From: Eubacterium sp. AM49-13BH
GTDB lineage: Bacteria > Bacillota > Clostridia > Lachnospirales > Lachnospiraceae
Assembly: GCF_003464165.1 (NCBI RefSeq)
Contig: NZ_QSEK01000001.1
Location: 68,389 to 132,388, forward strand
Direction: 5' to 3'
DNA: 64,000 nt
A program made the translations under genes and the position numbers. The notes below the pieces were generated by a model that made no database searches, was not told where the DNA came from, and saw nothing but the letters and a program-made list of their open reading frames with translations. The number at the start of each line of letters is the position of its first letter. Within the stretch, counting starts at the first letter, position 1. This document shows, piece by piece, positions 53,924 through 62,516 of this stretch.

Positions 53924-55330
53924 ATGAGTAAGAATCAGGAACAGATGAAGGAATTGATTGAAGCCATAAGGTCTGGTCAGAGTGATAAAGAGACTTTATG
54001 TAAAGCAATTCAGAAAGATGTTAATAATCTTATATATCCTGTGTTTGGGGAGGATTACAAGAGAATTTCGCCTAGGGCAATAATTGATATATGCATGAAT
54101 CTTGACAACATTAATGTTGATAAGAATATTATGCGGCAGATTGCAACAAGAGTATCGGTGTATATGTTCGGTCTTATAGATGATTCTACTATAAGAATAG
54201 ATGATAATTGTGTATATGAGTACAACCGTATTAAGGAAGATGAAGAACTATTTGGTATTATCAGGGATAATTCCAAGATGTTCAAGGATTTCAAGGCATA
54301 CGATTCAGTTTCAGACAATATTAAGTCTTTATCAAGAGTACAGACTATAATGATGGAACTTTATGGATATGAGATGCATTCCATTGATGAAATCAAGTCA
54401 TTGCTTAACACTGACAGAGATACAATTTCTAAGATTATTGGAATGATGAAGAATAATATGTTAGGTATAACCTCTGAGGATGAGGACGTACTTGAATATG
54501 AAGCTTTTGATGAGAGAAATGTTGAGGCTGAAGCTGAGACAGATGAAGGTGATGAAATTGTAGCCATAGCACCGGAGGATATCATAATCCCAGAGAACAT
54601 TACAGATTCTGAATCTGAGGCAGAGCCTCATGATGAAATTGAGGAAGAGCCTCAATCTGTGAGTACGGAAGAACGTCCAGTTGAAGAGGCATCTGACATT
54701 GGTGTTGAAGAATCGGACGATGAAGAAGAGGGCGTTACATTAGAGTATGAAGAAGATGATTATAATGATGCCCCTATGTATTATGAAAGAGCTGGAAGAA
54801 AACGTAACATTATAGACAGACTTGTCGATATGACAGGAAGAATATTTCCAGATACTTCAAGAGGAGCAAGACGTAATATAATATATTCTATTATGATTAT
54901 GGTTCCGGCTGTTATTGTTATTATTATTTCAATAATTGCAATGTCAGGAGGCGGTAATAAGTCAGATAATAAAGTGTCATCTACTGAATATACAACCAAG
55001 GCACCATCTGAGACCGTTGTGAATAAGGAAAGTTCAGGTGTTGCGGAATCAAGTACAGAGATGACAACCGAAAGTACAAGCACACAGCAGGAGACGACAC
55101 AGGCTGCTACACAGAGAGCAACGGAAGCCTCTACAAGAAGAACAGATGCGGAAACACAGCAGGAGTCAGAAGAAGAGTCAACTGAAGAAGAGACTAGCAC
55201 ACCACAAGAGACAAGTGCACCGGAGACTACTGCTCCACCAGAAGATACAGAATCAACATCTGAAAGTGTTACAGAAAAAACAACTGAGGCTACACAGGCA
55301 TCAGCAGAGAATGTTTCAGCAGATAACTAA
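53924..55330 (+). CDS. Membrane-anchored protein with a cytoplasmic HTH-like domain and Ser/Thr-rich outside tail
   Basis: A 468-residue single-pass protein. The cytoplasmic N-terminal 180 residues are helical, and about 130-175 (LSRVQTIMMELYGYEMHSID, EIKSLLNTDRDTISKIIGMM) resembles a sigma region 4/HTH unit. A long acidic linker (about 180-300) precedes a membrane helix (about 316-340; IIYSIMIMVPAVIVIIISII) and a 125-residue outside tail rich in Thr, Ser and Glu with no folded domain. I do not recognise the family. The plan, inside HTH plus outside wall-spanning tail, suggests an envelope sensor or a structural anchor. The tail is of the kind that often carries glycans. Confidence 0.78.
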   Translation: MSKNQEQMKELIEAIRSGQSDKETLCKAIQKDVNNLIYPVFGEDYKRISPRAIIDICMNLDNINVDKNIMRQIATRVSVYMFGLIDDSTIRIDDNCVYEYNRIKEDEELFGIIRDNSKMFKDFKAYDSVSDNIKSLSRVQTIMMELYGYEMHSIDEIKSLLNTDRDTISKIIGMMKNNMLGITSEDEDVLEYEAFDERNVEAEAETDEGDEIVAIAPEDIIIPENITDSESEAEPHDEIEEEPQSVSTEERPVEEASDIGVEESDDEEEGVTLEYEEDDYNDAPMYYERAGRKRNIIDRLVDMTGRIFPDTSRGARRNIIYSIMIMVPAVIVIIISIIAMSGGGNKSDNKVSSTEYTTKAPSETVVNKESSGVAESSTEMTTESTSTQQETTQAATQRATEASTRRTDAETQQESEEESTEEETSTPQETSAPETTAPPEDTESTSESVTEKTTEATQASAENVSADN

Positions 55331-55372
55331 AAAACATACTATCTATAACAGATATTTTAAGAAAGGATTGCT

Positions 55373-57742
55373 ATGAAATGTGTAATATTAGCTGGAGGTA
55401 GTGGTGACAGTTTATGGCCATTATCCAGAAGGCAGTTTCCAAAGCAGTTTATGAAAATAAAAGAGGGCCGGTCATTGTTACAGGAAACTGTAGTAAGAAA
55501 TATGCCGTTCTGTGAGGAATTCATAATAGTTACCAATGAGAGCTATAAGAATATTGTTAATGGACAGATGAAGGCATTTCAGAGTCTTAAGTACAGAGTT
55601 ATTCTTGAGGGCACACCGAAGGGAACAGGAGCAGCTGTACTGTTAGGAACTATGTTTGCCAATCCATCAGAATTGGTTCTGGTTGTTAATTCGGACAACC
55701 TGATTGAAGGCGAAGGATACAAAGAAGCAGTTATTGCTGCTAAAGAATATGCAAAAGAAGGCTATCTTGCGGTACTTGGAATTAAACCAGAATCGCAGTC
55801 ATCAACTTACGGATACATATTACGTGATAAAGAGAATGTAAAGAAATTCATTGCAAGAATTGATTTTGATGAGAATGAGACAGAGGGTCTGTTAGGTTAT
55901 GGTTATGATGAAGGATATCTCTGGAACAGCGGAATACTTGTATTCACAGCGGGAGATATGACTAATGCAGCAAGAAAATTGTCGCATGAGCTTTATACAA
56001 CATGTAAGACTGCCAAGAGAAAAGTACCTGCAATCAGAAGGTCAGTTCGTTTTTCTGAGAGTATAATGCAGCCTATGCCACATGGAAGCATTGAAACGCT
56101 TCTCCTTGAAAAATGTGATTCAATCAAAGTAGTAGAAGCAAAGTTTGAGTGGCTTGATGTAGGTAATGCCAGTGATTTGGCTGAATTTGGCAATAATATC
56201 AAGTCAGAATGTGTTATTAAATACGACTGTGATAATGTTAATATTATCAATAATGCACCGAGAAGACTGGTAGTGGCTAATGATTTAAGAGATCTAGTTG
56301 TTGTTAACACAGATGATGCAACATATGTTTCATCTAAGAAGTCTGCCGATAATATTAAGCAGATTATGAAAGATAACATGGAGACATATGAAGCATTTTT
56401 CGATTATAACAGAACTACTTATAAAGAGTGGGGAATGCAGGAGATACTTAATTATTCCCAAGGGTATAAAGTAAGAAAACTTACGATATTTCCTGGAATG
56501 TCAATGACTCTTCACCAGCATGAGAAAAGAACGGAACACTGGTCGATAGTCGAGGGTGTTGCAACAATTACAGTTGGTAATGAGACAGCGGATTATAATA
56601 AATACGAAAGTGTATTCATACCAGTTGGAGCAAAGCATAAGATAGCTAATAAGACGGATAAGAATGTTGTTGTTATCGAGGTTGGTATAGGAGACAATAT
56701 TTCCGATAATGATCTTGTAAAGATATATAATCAGGATAATCAGCAGGTATCTAGTTATGTAAGACTTGATAAGAGCCCTATTATAAAGCTCGAGCCTGCA
56801 TTTAAAGATAATCTGTGGGGCGGAACCAAGATACGTGATGTATATGGCAAAAAATGCGATTATGATGTTATAGGTGAAAGCTGGGAGCTTTCAGCGCATC
56901 CTGACGGACAGAGCCGTATAGCAGAAGGAAGATACAAGGGAATGCTCTTTAATGAGTATCTTAATATTATAGGAAAAGATGCACTTGGCTGGAAATGTCA
57001 GGCACAGGACAGATTTCCTATTCTTATTAAGTTCATTGATGCAAAACAGGCACTTTCTATACAGATTCATCCGGACGATGAATATGCACTTGAGAATGAG
57101 AATGAGTATGGAAAGAACGAGATGTGGTATGTAGTGGACAGTGAGCCCGGTTCATACCTCTATTGTGGTCTTTCAAGAGATGCTTCCAAGGAAGAGATTC
57201 TGGAAAGAATCAATAACAATACAATAACTGATATACTTAACAAGATAGAGGTTAAAGCCGGTGATGTTGTTATGGTTAAAGCAGGAACAATTCATGCGAT
57301 TGGTGCCGGAGTATTTATATGCGAGATACAGCAGAATTCTAACTGTACATATCGTATGTATGACTATGACAGAAGGGATAAGTTCGGTAACCCAAGAGAG
57401 CTTCATGTCAAGAAGGCACTTGATGTTGTAGATAATCATAAGTATGTCAAAGATAATAAGACAGAGATAGTTCTGGCAAGGAATGAACATTTTACAGAAC
57501 AAAGGCTTGTACAATGTAAATATTTTGAAGTATTCAAGTATGAAGTTACAGATGAAGTTAAGATAGCTGTAGATGAAGCATCATTTGTATCTGTACTGTT
57601 TATCAGTGGAAAAGGAACTATCGAAACAGATGATTATGAGAAAGTAATGCCATTCAAGGCAGGAGAAAGTTTCTTTATAAGTGCAGGTCAGAGAGGCATA
57701 ATTGTTAAGGGGCAGGCGACAATGATTGTTACCAGAGTATAA
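55373..57742 (+). CDS. Trifunctional ManC-cupin-ManA fusion
   Basis: A 789-residue protein. Residues 1-340 are mannose-1-phosphate guanylyltransferase (KCVILAGGSGDSLWPLSRRQ, FPKQFMKI, EGYLWNSGIL, FEWLDVGNAS). Residues about 360-455 form the cupin of type II phosphomannose isomerases (GMSMTLHQHEKRTEHWSIVE, FIPVGAKHKIAN). Residues about 465-789 are a complete type I phosphomannose isomerase (AFKDNLWGGTKIRDVYG, GESWELSAHPDGQS, LSIQIHPDDEYA, VKAGTIHAIGAGVFICEIQQ). So fructose-6-phosphate to mannose-6-phosphate and mannose-1-phosphate to GDP-mannose are on one chain. The connecting mutase step could be done by the enzyme at 58584. The G-S-G-D-S-L-W start departs from the usual GSGTRLWP, so guanylyltransferase activity may be altered. 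Confidence 0.9.
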   Translation: MKCVILAGGSGDSLWPLSRRQFPKQFMKIKEGRSLLQETVVRNMPFCEEFIIVTNESYKNIVNGQMKAFQSLKYRVILEGTPKGTGAAVLLGTMFANPSELVLVVNSDNLIEGEGYKEAVIAAKEYAKEGYLAVLGIKPESQSSTYGYILRDKENVKKFIARIDFDENETEGLLGYGYDEGYLWNSGILVFTAGDMTNAARKLSHELYTTCKTAKRKVPAIRRSVRFSESIMQPMPHGSIETLLLEKCDSIKVVEAKFEWLDVGNASDLAEFGNNIKSECVIKYDCDNVNIINNAPRRLVVANDLRDLVVVNTDDATYVSSKKSADNIKQIMKDNMETYEAFFDYNRTTYKEWGMQEILNYSQGYKVRKLTIFPGMSMTLHQHEKRTEHWSIVEGVATITVGNETADYNKYESVFIPVGAKHKIANKTDKNVVVIEVGIGDNISDNDLVKIYNQDNQQVSSYVRLDKSPIIKLEPAFKDNLWGGTKIRDVYGKKCDYDVIGESWELSAHPDGQSRIAEGRYKGMLFNEYLNIIGKDALGWKCQAQDRFPILIKFIDAKQALSIQIHPDDEYALENENEYGKNEMWYVVDSEPGSYLYCGLSRDASKEEILERINNNTITDILNKIEVKAGDVVMVKAGTIHAIGAGVFICEIQQNSNCTYRMYDYDRRDKFGNPRELHVKKALDVVDNHKYVKDNKTEIVLARNEHFTEQRLVQCKYFEVFKYEVTDEVKIAVDEASFVSVLFISGKGTIETDDYEKVMPFKAGESFFISAGQRGIIVKGQATMIVTRV

Positions 57743-57749
57743 AAAATGT

Positions 57750-57777
57750 TTGCGCTTGACGGATTTTGATGTATAAT
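57750..57777 (+). promoter_or_regulatory. Promoter of the GT2/GlmM pair
   Basis: TTGCGC (57750-57755), 16-bp spacer, TATAAT (57772-57777), 36 bp before the ATG at 57813. Confidence 0.5.
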
Positions 57778-57812
57778 GACCAGAGAATTCTTTATTAAAA
57801 GGAGATAAAAAC

Positions 57813-58550
57813 ATGTTATCAGTAGTAATACCAACATTTAATGAAAGCAAGAATATCAGAAATCTGGTTGCACAGATTGATGTTGCTTTGAAAGGTGTTG
57901 ATTATGAAATTGTCTTTGTTGATGATAGTAAGGACAATACACCTGATGTAATTATGGAAGTTGCTAAAGAATATCCACAGGTAAGAATGGAACATAGAAA
58001 GAACGGAACAGGCTTGGCAACAGCTGTTCTTGATGGATTTAAGCTTGCAAAGGGCGAGTATATGGCATGTATGGATGCAGATTTACAGCACCCACCAATT
58101 GTTCTTAAATATATGTATAAGGCTATGGAAAGCGGTGCAGATTTCTGTATACCTAGCCGTCTTATTCCAGGTGGTGATGATGGCGGACTTAACTGGTATA
58201 GAAAGTTTGTATCTGGAACAGCCAGAAAGATAGGACAGGTAATGTTACCATGCCTTAGAAAGATATCTGACCCAACAAGCGGATTATTTATGTTCAGAAG
58301 AGAAGTTATTGAGAATGCCGATCTTCAGCCAATCGGGTGGAAGATTATGGTTGAAGTTCTTGCTATGGGAACATACAGCAAGGTAGTTGAGATTCCTTAT
58401 AAGTTCCAGCAGAGAACTGAAGGTGAGTCAAAGCTTTCTGGAAAGGTTACATTAGAGTACTTAAAACAGCTCAAGAATCTTAGAAAGAGATACAACAAGA
58501 GCAATAAGTATGAAGTTGAAGTATGGTCAACCGAGAGAATGATGGCATAA
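57813..58550 (+). CDS. GT2 glycosyltransferase, polyprenyl-phosphate mannose synthase-like
   Basis: A 245-residue GT-A enzyme: LSVVIPTFNESKNIRNLVAQ, VFVDDSKDNTPDVI, MDADLQHPPIVL (metal-binding DAD and QHPP), DPTSGLFMFRREVI and a Lys/Arg-rich C-terminus. These are the motifs of Dpm1-type synthases. AAAGGAG precedes the ATG. Next to two ManC genes in the window, GDP-mannose is a reasonable donor, giving undecaprenyl-phosphate mannose for outside glycosylation. It is followed after 33 bp by the GlmM-like mutase. Confidence 0.9.
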   Translation: MLSVVIPTFNESKNIRNLVAQIDVALKGVDYEIVFVDDSKDNTPDVIMEVAKEYPQVRMEHRKNGTGLATAVLDGFKLAKGEYMACMDADLQHPPIVLKYMYKAMESGADFCIPSRLIPGGDDGGLNWYRKFVSGTARKIGQVMLPCLRKISDPTSGLFMFRREVIENADLQPIGWKIMVEVLAMGTYSKVVEIPYKFQQRTEGESKLSGKVTLEYLKQLKNLRKRYNKSNKYEVEVWSTERMMA

Positions 58551-58583
58551 TAATTGTGCGTATGTTTGGAAGAGGATAATATT

Positions 58584-59936
58584 ATGGGTAAGTATTTTGG
58601 AACTGATGGGTTCAGAGGAGAAGCTAATGTGACTCTTACTGTTGACCATGCATTTAAAGTAGGAAGATTCTTAGGATGGTATTATGGCAAGAATCATGAG
58701 GACGGTAAAGCTAAGATTGTTATTGGTAAGGATACAAGAAGAAGCAGTTATATGTTTGAGTATTCTTTGGTAGCAGGTCTTACAGCATCAGGAGCAGATG
58801 CATACCTGCTTCATGTAACAACTACACCAAGTGTTTCTTATGTAGCAAGAACAGAAGATTTTGACTGCGGAATTATGATTTCTGCAAGCCACAATCCTTT
58901 CTATGACAATGGAATTAAGCTTATTAATGCAGCTGGTGAGAAGATGAAGGAGGATGTAATCTCTGAAATCGAGAAATACCTTGATGGTGAGATGGGAGAG
59001 ATTCCATACGCAACAAGAGAAAAGATTGGATGCACAGTAGATTATACAGCAGGTCGTAACAGATATATGGGATATCTAATGAGTCTCGCAATCTATTCAT
59101 TCAAGGGAATCAGAGTAGGTCTTGATGCTTCTAATGGTAGTGCATGGACACTTGCCAAGGCTGTATTTGATGCACTTGGAGCTAAGACATATGTTATAAA
59201 TGCAGCTCCGGACGGAACTAATATTAACGAGAACTGCGGTTCTACACATATTGAAGGTCTTCAGGATTTAGTAAGAAGAGAACATCTTGATGTTGGATTT
59301 GCATTTGACGGTGATGCAGACAGATGTCTCTGTGTAGATGAAAAAGGTAATGTTATAACAGGTGACCATATTCTCTACATCTATGGATGCTACATGAAGG
59401 ACAGAGATAAGCTTGCAGGAAACAAGGTTGTAACAACTGTTATGTCTAACTTCGGACTTTATAAAGCATTTGATGCAGTTGGAATTGAGTACGAGAAGAC
59501 TAAAGTTGGTGATAAGTATGTATATGAATGTATGTCAGAGAACGGCTACCGCATAGGTGGTGAGCAGTCAGGACATATCATATTCTCTAAATATGCAACA
59601 ACAGGTGATGGAATTATCACAGCTCTTAAGATGATGGAAGTTATGCTTGCCAAGAAGAAGACATTATCAGAACTTGCAGCATCACTTGCTATCTATCCAC
59701 AGGTCCTTAAGAACATCAGGGTTACAGATAAGACACAGGCACAGGATGATGCAGATGTTAAAGCTGCCGTTGAGGCAGTTGCCAATGCACTCGGTACAGA
59801 CGGACGAATCCTCGTACGCGAAAGCGGAACAGAGCCGGTTGTGCGTGTAATGGTTGAGGCTGGAAGCACAGAAGAGTGTGAAAAATATGTCGACCAGGTT
59901 ATAGATGTCATAAAGAGCAAGGGATACGCTGTGTAA
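58584..59936 (+). CDS. glmM: Phosphoglucosamine mutase or related phosphohexomutase
   Basis: A 450-residue alpha-D-phosphohexomutase. KYFGTDGFRGEANVTLTVDH is the GlmM-type start, GIMISASHNPFYDNGIKLIN holds the phosphoserine, FDGDADRCLCVD the metal loop, GGEQSGHIIFSKYATTGDG the sugar loop and RILVRESGTEPVVRVMVE the phosphate-binding loop. All fit GlmM (GlcN-6-P to GlcN-1-P for UDP-GlcNAc). The start at 58584 has GAGG. In this mannose-rich setting a phosphomannomutase role is possible, since the families overlap, but the ENG and HNPFYDNGIK text favours GlmM. Confidence 0.9.
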   Translation: MGKYFGTDGFRGEANVTLTVDHAFKVGRFLGWYYGKNHEDGKAKIVIGKDTRRSSYMFEYSLVAGLTASGADAYLLHVTTTPSVSYVARTEDFDCGIMISASHNPFYDNGIKLINAAGEKMKEDVISEIEKYLDGEMGEIPYATREKIGCTVDYTAGRNRYMGYLMSLAIYSFKGIRVGLDASNGSAWTLAKAVFDALGAKTYVINAAPDGTNINENCGSTHIEGLQDLVRREHLDVGFAFDGDADRCLCVDEKGNVITGDHILYIYGCYMKDRDKLAGNKVVTTVMSNFGLYKAFDAVGIEYEKTKVGDKYVYECMSENGYRIGGEQSGHIIFSKYATTGDGIITALKMMEVMLAKKKTLSELAASLAIYPQVLKNIRVTDKTQAQDDADVKAAVEAVANALGTDGRILVRESGTEPVVRVMVEAGSTEECEKYVDQVIDVIKSKGYAV

Positions 59937-59969
59937 GGTTTGTGTCCATTTGTAAGGTGAACACGCACG

Positions 59970-60177
59970 CTCCAAGTGTCTGTCTATGGCTTACGCTTTC
60001 AGTATTCCTGCGCTTAGCAGGAGTAAATGCCGCTATCTACAGAGTTTATTACAGTGTGTGAAAGCAAACGCACTTCGTTTGAACGAGCTTTCACACACTG
60101 AACTTATGTATATAGCGGCATTAACTCCTACACAGCTCGTCATAATTCAAGCATAAGCCATAGACGGACACTGGGAG
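59970..60177. repeat. 208-bp foldback (interrupted palindrome) element
   Basis: Between glmM and the lipoprotein gene (59937-60342, no CDS) lies a nested inverted repeat. Outer arms 59970-59998 and 60149-60177 share GTCTATGGCTTA-type text with few mismatches. Middle arms GAGTAAATGCCGCTAT (60021-60036) and ATAGCGGCATTAACTC (60112-60127) pair with one mismatch. Inner arms CAGTGTGTGAAAGC (60052-60065) and GCTTTCACACACTG (60087-60100) pair perfectly, capped by AAACG/CGTTT. A side hairpin TCCTGC/GCAGGA sits at 60006-60022. It has no transposase and no obvious ORF. It could be a MITE-like foldback repeat or a structured RNA. From 60178 to 60297 I see only a possible -35 TTGACA at 60252. Confidence 0.75.
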
Positions 60178-60297
60178 CTGGCTGCCATCTTCCAAAGGTA
60201 CATAAACAAACATCAGCATTTTTAGCGGAAAGTTATGCCAAGAGGGGGCATTTGACACTATATACACAAATCAAAACTTTATATGAATATTTTAAGT

Positions 60298-60342
60298 ACC
60301 TCCACATAAGATTAATTAGGTCTTATTGTGGGGGTGTTTTTT
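60298..60342 (+). terminator. Terminator/attenuator hairpin overlapping the ribosome site of the next gene
   Basis: ACCTCCACATAAGA (60298-60311) pairs with TCTTATTGTGGGGGT (60321-60335), one bulged T, followed by GTTTTTT at 60336-60342. The next gene's ATG is at 60343 and its only ribosome site is the GGGGGTG within the stem. The hairpin therefore both terminates and can hide the ribosome site. Confidence 0.75.
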
Positions 60343-60774
60343 ATGTGTAGAAAAATATGGGGAAAAGTTGTGGTTGTCATGCTTGCATTGTTGATAATTA
60401 TGCCTGTGTGCGCCATGACGGGGTGTTCTGGTAGCAAAGAACCGGATAATAAGACCAGTGTTGATTATACAGTGGTTGAAAATGCGGATTTGCCGGATGA
60501 ACTTAAGAAGCTTATTGAAAGCAAAAAAGATAAAGTGATGAGGCTTACATATACGACTAAGGATTATACATATGTTGTGGCCGGTTATGGAACAAGGGAA
60601 ACCAGCGGATATTCAATTAAGGTTAATAATGTCTACACAGGCGATAATGCACTTTATATTGACCTTAACCTGATAGGTCCGGCAGCAGGTGAAGCTGTTA
60701 ATGAAGTGGAGACATATCCGGTAATAGTGCTTAAGATGGAGCGGCGGGAAGAAAGCGTCGTATTTAAAATGTAG
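60343..60774 (+). CDS. Lipoprotein with a PrcB-like C-terminal domain
   Basis: A 143-residue secreted lipoprotein. VVVVMLALLIIMPVCAMTGC is the signal peptide with a lipobox ending at Cys (about 28). The C-terminal part (about 75-140; GYGTRETSGYSIKVNNVYTG, then YPVIVLKMERREESVVF) resembles the PrcB C-terminal fold, a protease-associated beta domain. Start ATG 60343, using the GGGGGTG in the hairpin. It ends 20 bases before the SipL-like gene, so they may be cotranscribed. Confidence 0.78.
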   Translation: MCRKIWGKVVVVMLALLIIMPVCAMTGCSGSKEPDNKTSVDYTVVENADLPDELKKLIESKKDKVMRLTYTTKDYTYVVAGYGTRETSGYSIKVNNVYTGDNALYIDLNLIGPAAGEAVNEVETYPVIVLKMERREESVVFKM

Positions 60775-60794
60775 AATGTATGGGAGGTCAGTCT

Positions 60795-62378
60795 GTGAGA
60801 CTCAGAACAGAAAATATTCATGAATACAGATTAAAATGTAATACTGTGGCACAGATTACACTAGATGATGATTTTAATGTGCCAGACACGAAAGATGATA
60901 TTGAACTGATTGTAAAGGAATGGGGCAATGTCCAGACGGACAGCGTTAAAGTCAATAAGGATAAAGCAACAGTGGATGGAGAGTTAAGATTTGCACTGTT
61001 GTATATCGGTGCTACTTCCAGCATAGAACGCATGCATCCTGTTAAGATGGATGGCAGAATGAATTTCAGTGAAAATGTTAATCTTTCGAGTGACTGCACT
61101 GGTGATTATATAACATGCCAGGCGTCAATAGAGGACCTTAGCATTAAGGCAATTAATTCAAGAAAAATAAGTGTTAAAGCTATTGTAACGCTTAAGCTTA
61201 TATGTGAGAAGCTTCAGGATATCCAGATGATAACAGGTGTGGAAGAGACTGAAAATACAGATATACAGCAGTTAGGAAAGGAACTTGAGTTCGTGCAGCT
61301 TGCTGTTAACCAGCGTGACAATTTCCGAATCAGGGAAAATGTATCACTTCCTGCAGGTAAACCTGAGATACAGGAAATAATCTGGGATGATGTTGATGTG
61401 AGAAATTTGAATACAAGACTCGCAGATGACGGTCTTTCACTGACTGGGGAGTTAGACATATTTGTAATGTATATCGGAAACGGTGATGCAGGCAATGTTC
61501 AGTGGTATGAGACAACAGCTTCATTTGAGGGACGACTGGATATAAGCGGATGTAATGCAGATATGATACCATATGTTAATTTCCAGATTATCGGAAAGAC
61601 AATAGAAGAAAGACCCGACCTTGATGGCGAAAACCGCGATATCGCAGTTGAAGTGGTGCTTGATATGGACGTCAAGGCATACGAGGAGCGGAAGAAAGAT
61701 GTGATAGCGGATATATATTCACCGTCATATGATATGGAGATAGAGACTTCTGATACACAGCTTCGGTGTCTTGTTGTGCGTAACAATGTGTCAAGCCGCG
61801 TATCAGGTAATCTGCAGCTTGAAAACTATGCAGACCTTATGCAGATATGTAATTGTACAGCGACAGTGCAGCTGGATGATGTTACATATTCGGCAGGAGA
61901 GCTTGTAGTGGAGGGAGTTGTCAGTGCAAATGTGTTTTACATAACGTCAAGCGACAGCCAGCCACTTGGAAGTGTGCATACGATAATTCCATTTGTAGGT
62001 ACAGTTAAGATTGCCCAGATAAGTGCTGATGAACTTGAATATAATATAAAACCTTCAATACAGCAGCTTTCGGCGACAATAAACAGTGCGGGTGTAATAG
62101 AGGTAAAAGCGTCAGTTTCATTGGATGTAATTGTTTTTAAGAATTTTGAATATTGTGGAATCAAGAGTGCATATATTTCAGAAGAAAAATGCGATCTTTC
62201 CCAGATGCCGTCAATGACCGGATATATTGCAGATGGTACTAAGACATTATGGGACGTTGCTAAAATGTATCACACAACAGCAGATTCAATAAAGGCAAGT
62301 AATCCTGAGTGTGCTGATGGATTGTCAGAGTCGGTAGTTATACCGAGAAAGACAAAACTTCTGTTAGTTAAGGCATAG
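60795..62378 (+). CDS. sipL: SipL-like spore morphogenesis protein (SPOCS domains plus LysM)
   Basis: A protein of about 527 residues with repeated SPOCS (DUF3794) domains; the N-terminus ENIHEYRLKCNTVAQITLDD then DFNVPDTKDDIELIVKEWG is typical, and TVQLDDVTYSAGELVVEGVV matches a later repeat. The C-terminus is a LysM domain (YIADGTKTLWDVAKMYHTTA, DSIKASNPECADGLSESVVI). In Clostridioides difficile SipL binds SpoIVA at the forespore surface and is needed for coat assembly. GTG 60795 is the likely start because GGGAGGT lies seven bases upstream; the in-frame ATG at 60780 has none. Its presence implies a spore-forming lineage. Confidence 0.9.
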   Translation: MRLRTENIHEYRLKCNTVAQITLDDDFNVPDTKDDIELIVKEWGNVQTDSVKVNKDKATVDGELRFALLYIGATSSIERMHPVKMDGRMNFSENVNLSSDCTGDYITCQASIEDLSIKAINSRKISVKAIVTLKLICEKLQDIQMITGVEETENTDIQQLGKELEFVQLAVNQRDNFRIRENVSLPAGKPEIQEIIWDDVDVRNLNTRLADDGLSLTGELDIFVMYIGNGDAGNVQWYETTASFEGRLDISGCNADMIPYVNFQIIGKTIEERPDLDGENRDIAVEVVLDMDVKAYEERKKDVIADIYSPSYDMEIETSDTQLRCLVVRNNVSSRVSGNLQLENYADLMQICNCTATVQLDDVTYSAGELVVEGVVSANVFYITSSDSQPLGSVHTIIPFVGTVKIAQISADELEYNIKPSIQQLSATINSAGVIEVKASVSLDVIVFKNFEYCGIKSAYISEEKCDLSQMPSMTGYIADGTKTLWDVAKMYHTTADSIKASNPECADGLSESVVIPRKTKLLLVKA

Positions 62379-62457
62379 GGAAAATAAAGCCAGAAGCTTA
62401 TGAAAGCTTGAGAGTAAGAAGAATTCGAATGAATAAAAGTCTGGAATGTAAATAATC

Positions 62458-62490
62458 AAGGGGTACATGTGGAAAACACATGTACCCCTT
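62458..62490. terminator. Bidirectional terminator between convergent genes
   Basis: A perfect 14-bp stem AAGGGGTACATGTG (62458-62471) and CACATGTACCCCTT (62477-62490), loop GAAAA, between the SipL-like gene and the convergent MATE gene. Confidence 0.85.
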
Positions 62491-62516
62491 AACTTGTTAA
62501 ATAATAATTATCAGAA

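Noticed and set aside
54781..55200. 139-codon open frame on the minus strand opposite the Ser/Thr-rich tail
   Set aside because: It is a shadow of low-complexity coding DNA on the plus strand: Ser/Val-rich, with no ribosome site.
59970..60177. CRISPR array or insertion sequence at the foldback element
   Set aside because: There are no regularly spaced direct repeats and spacers, no transposase frame, and the arms are inverted.
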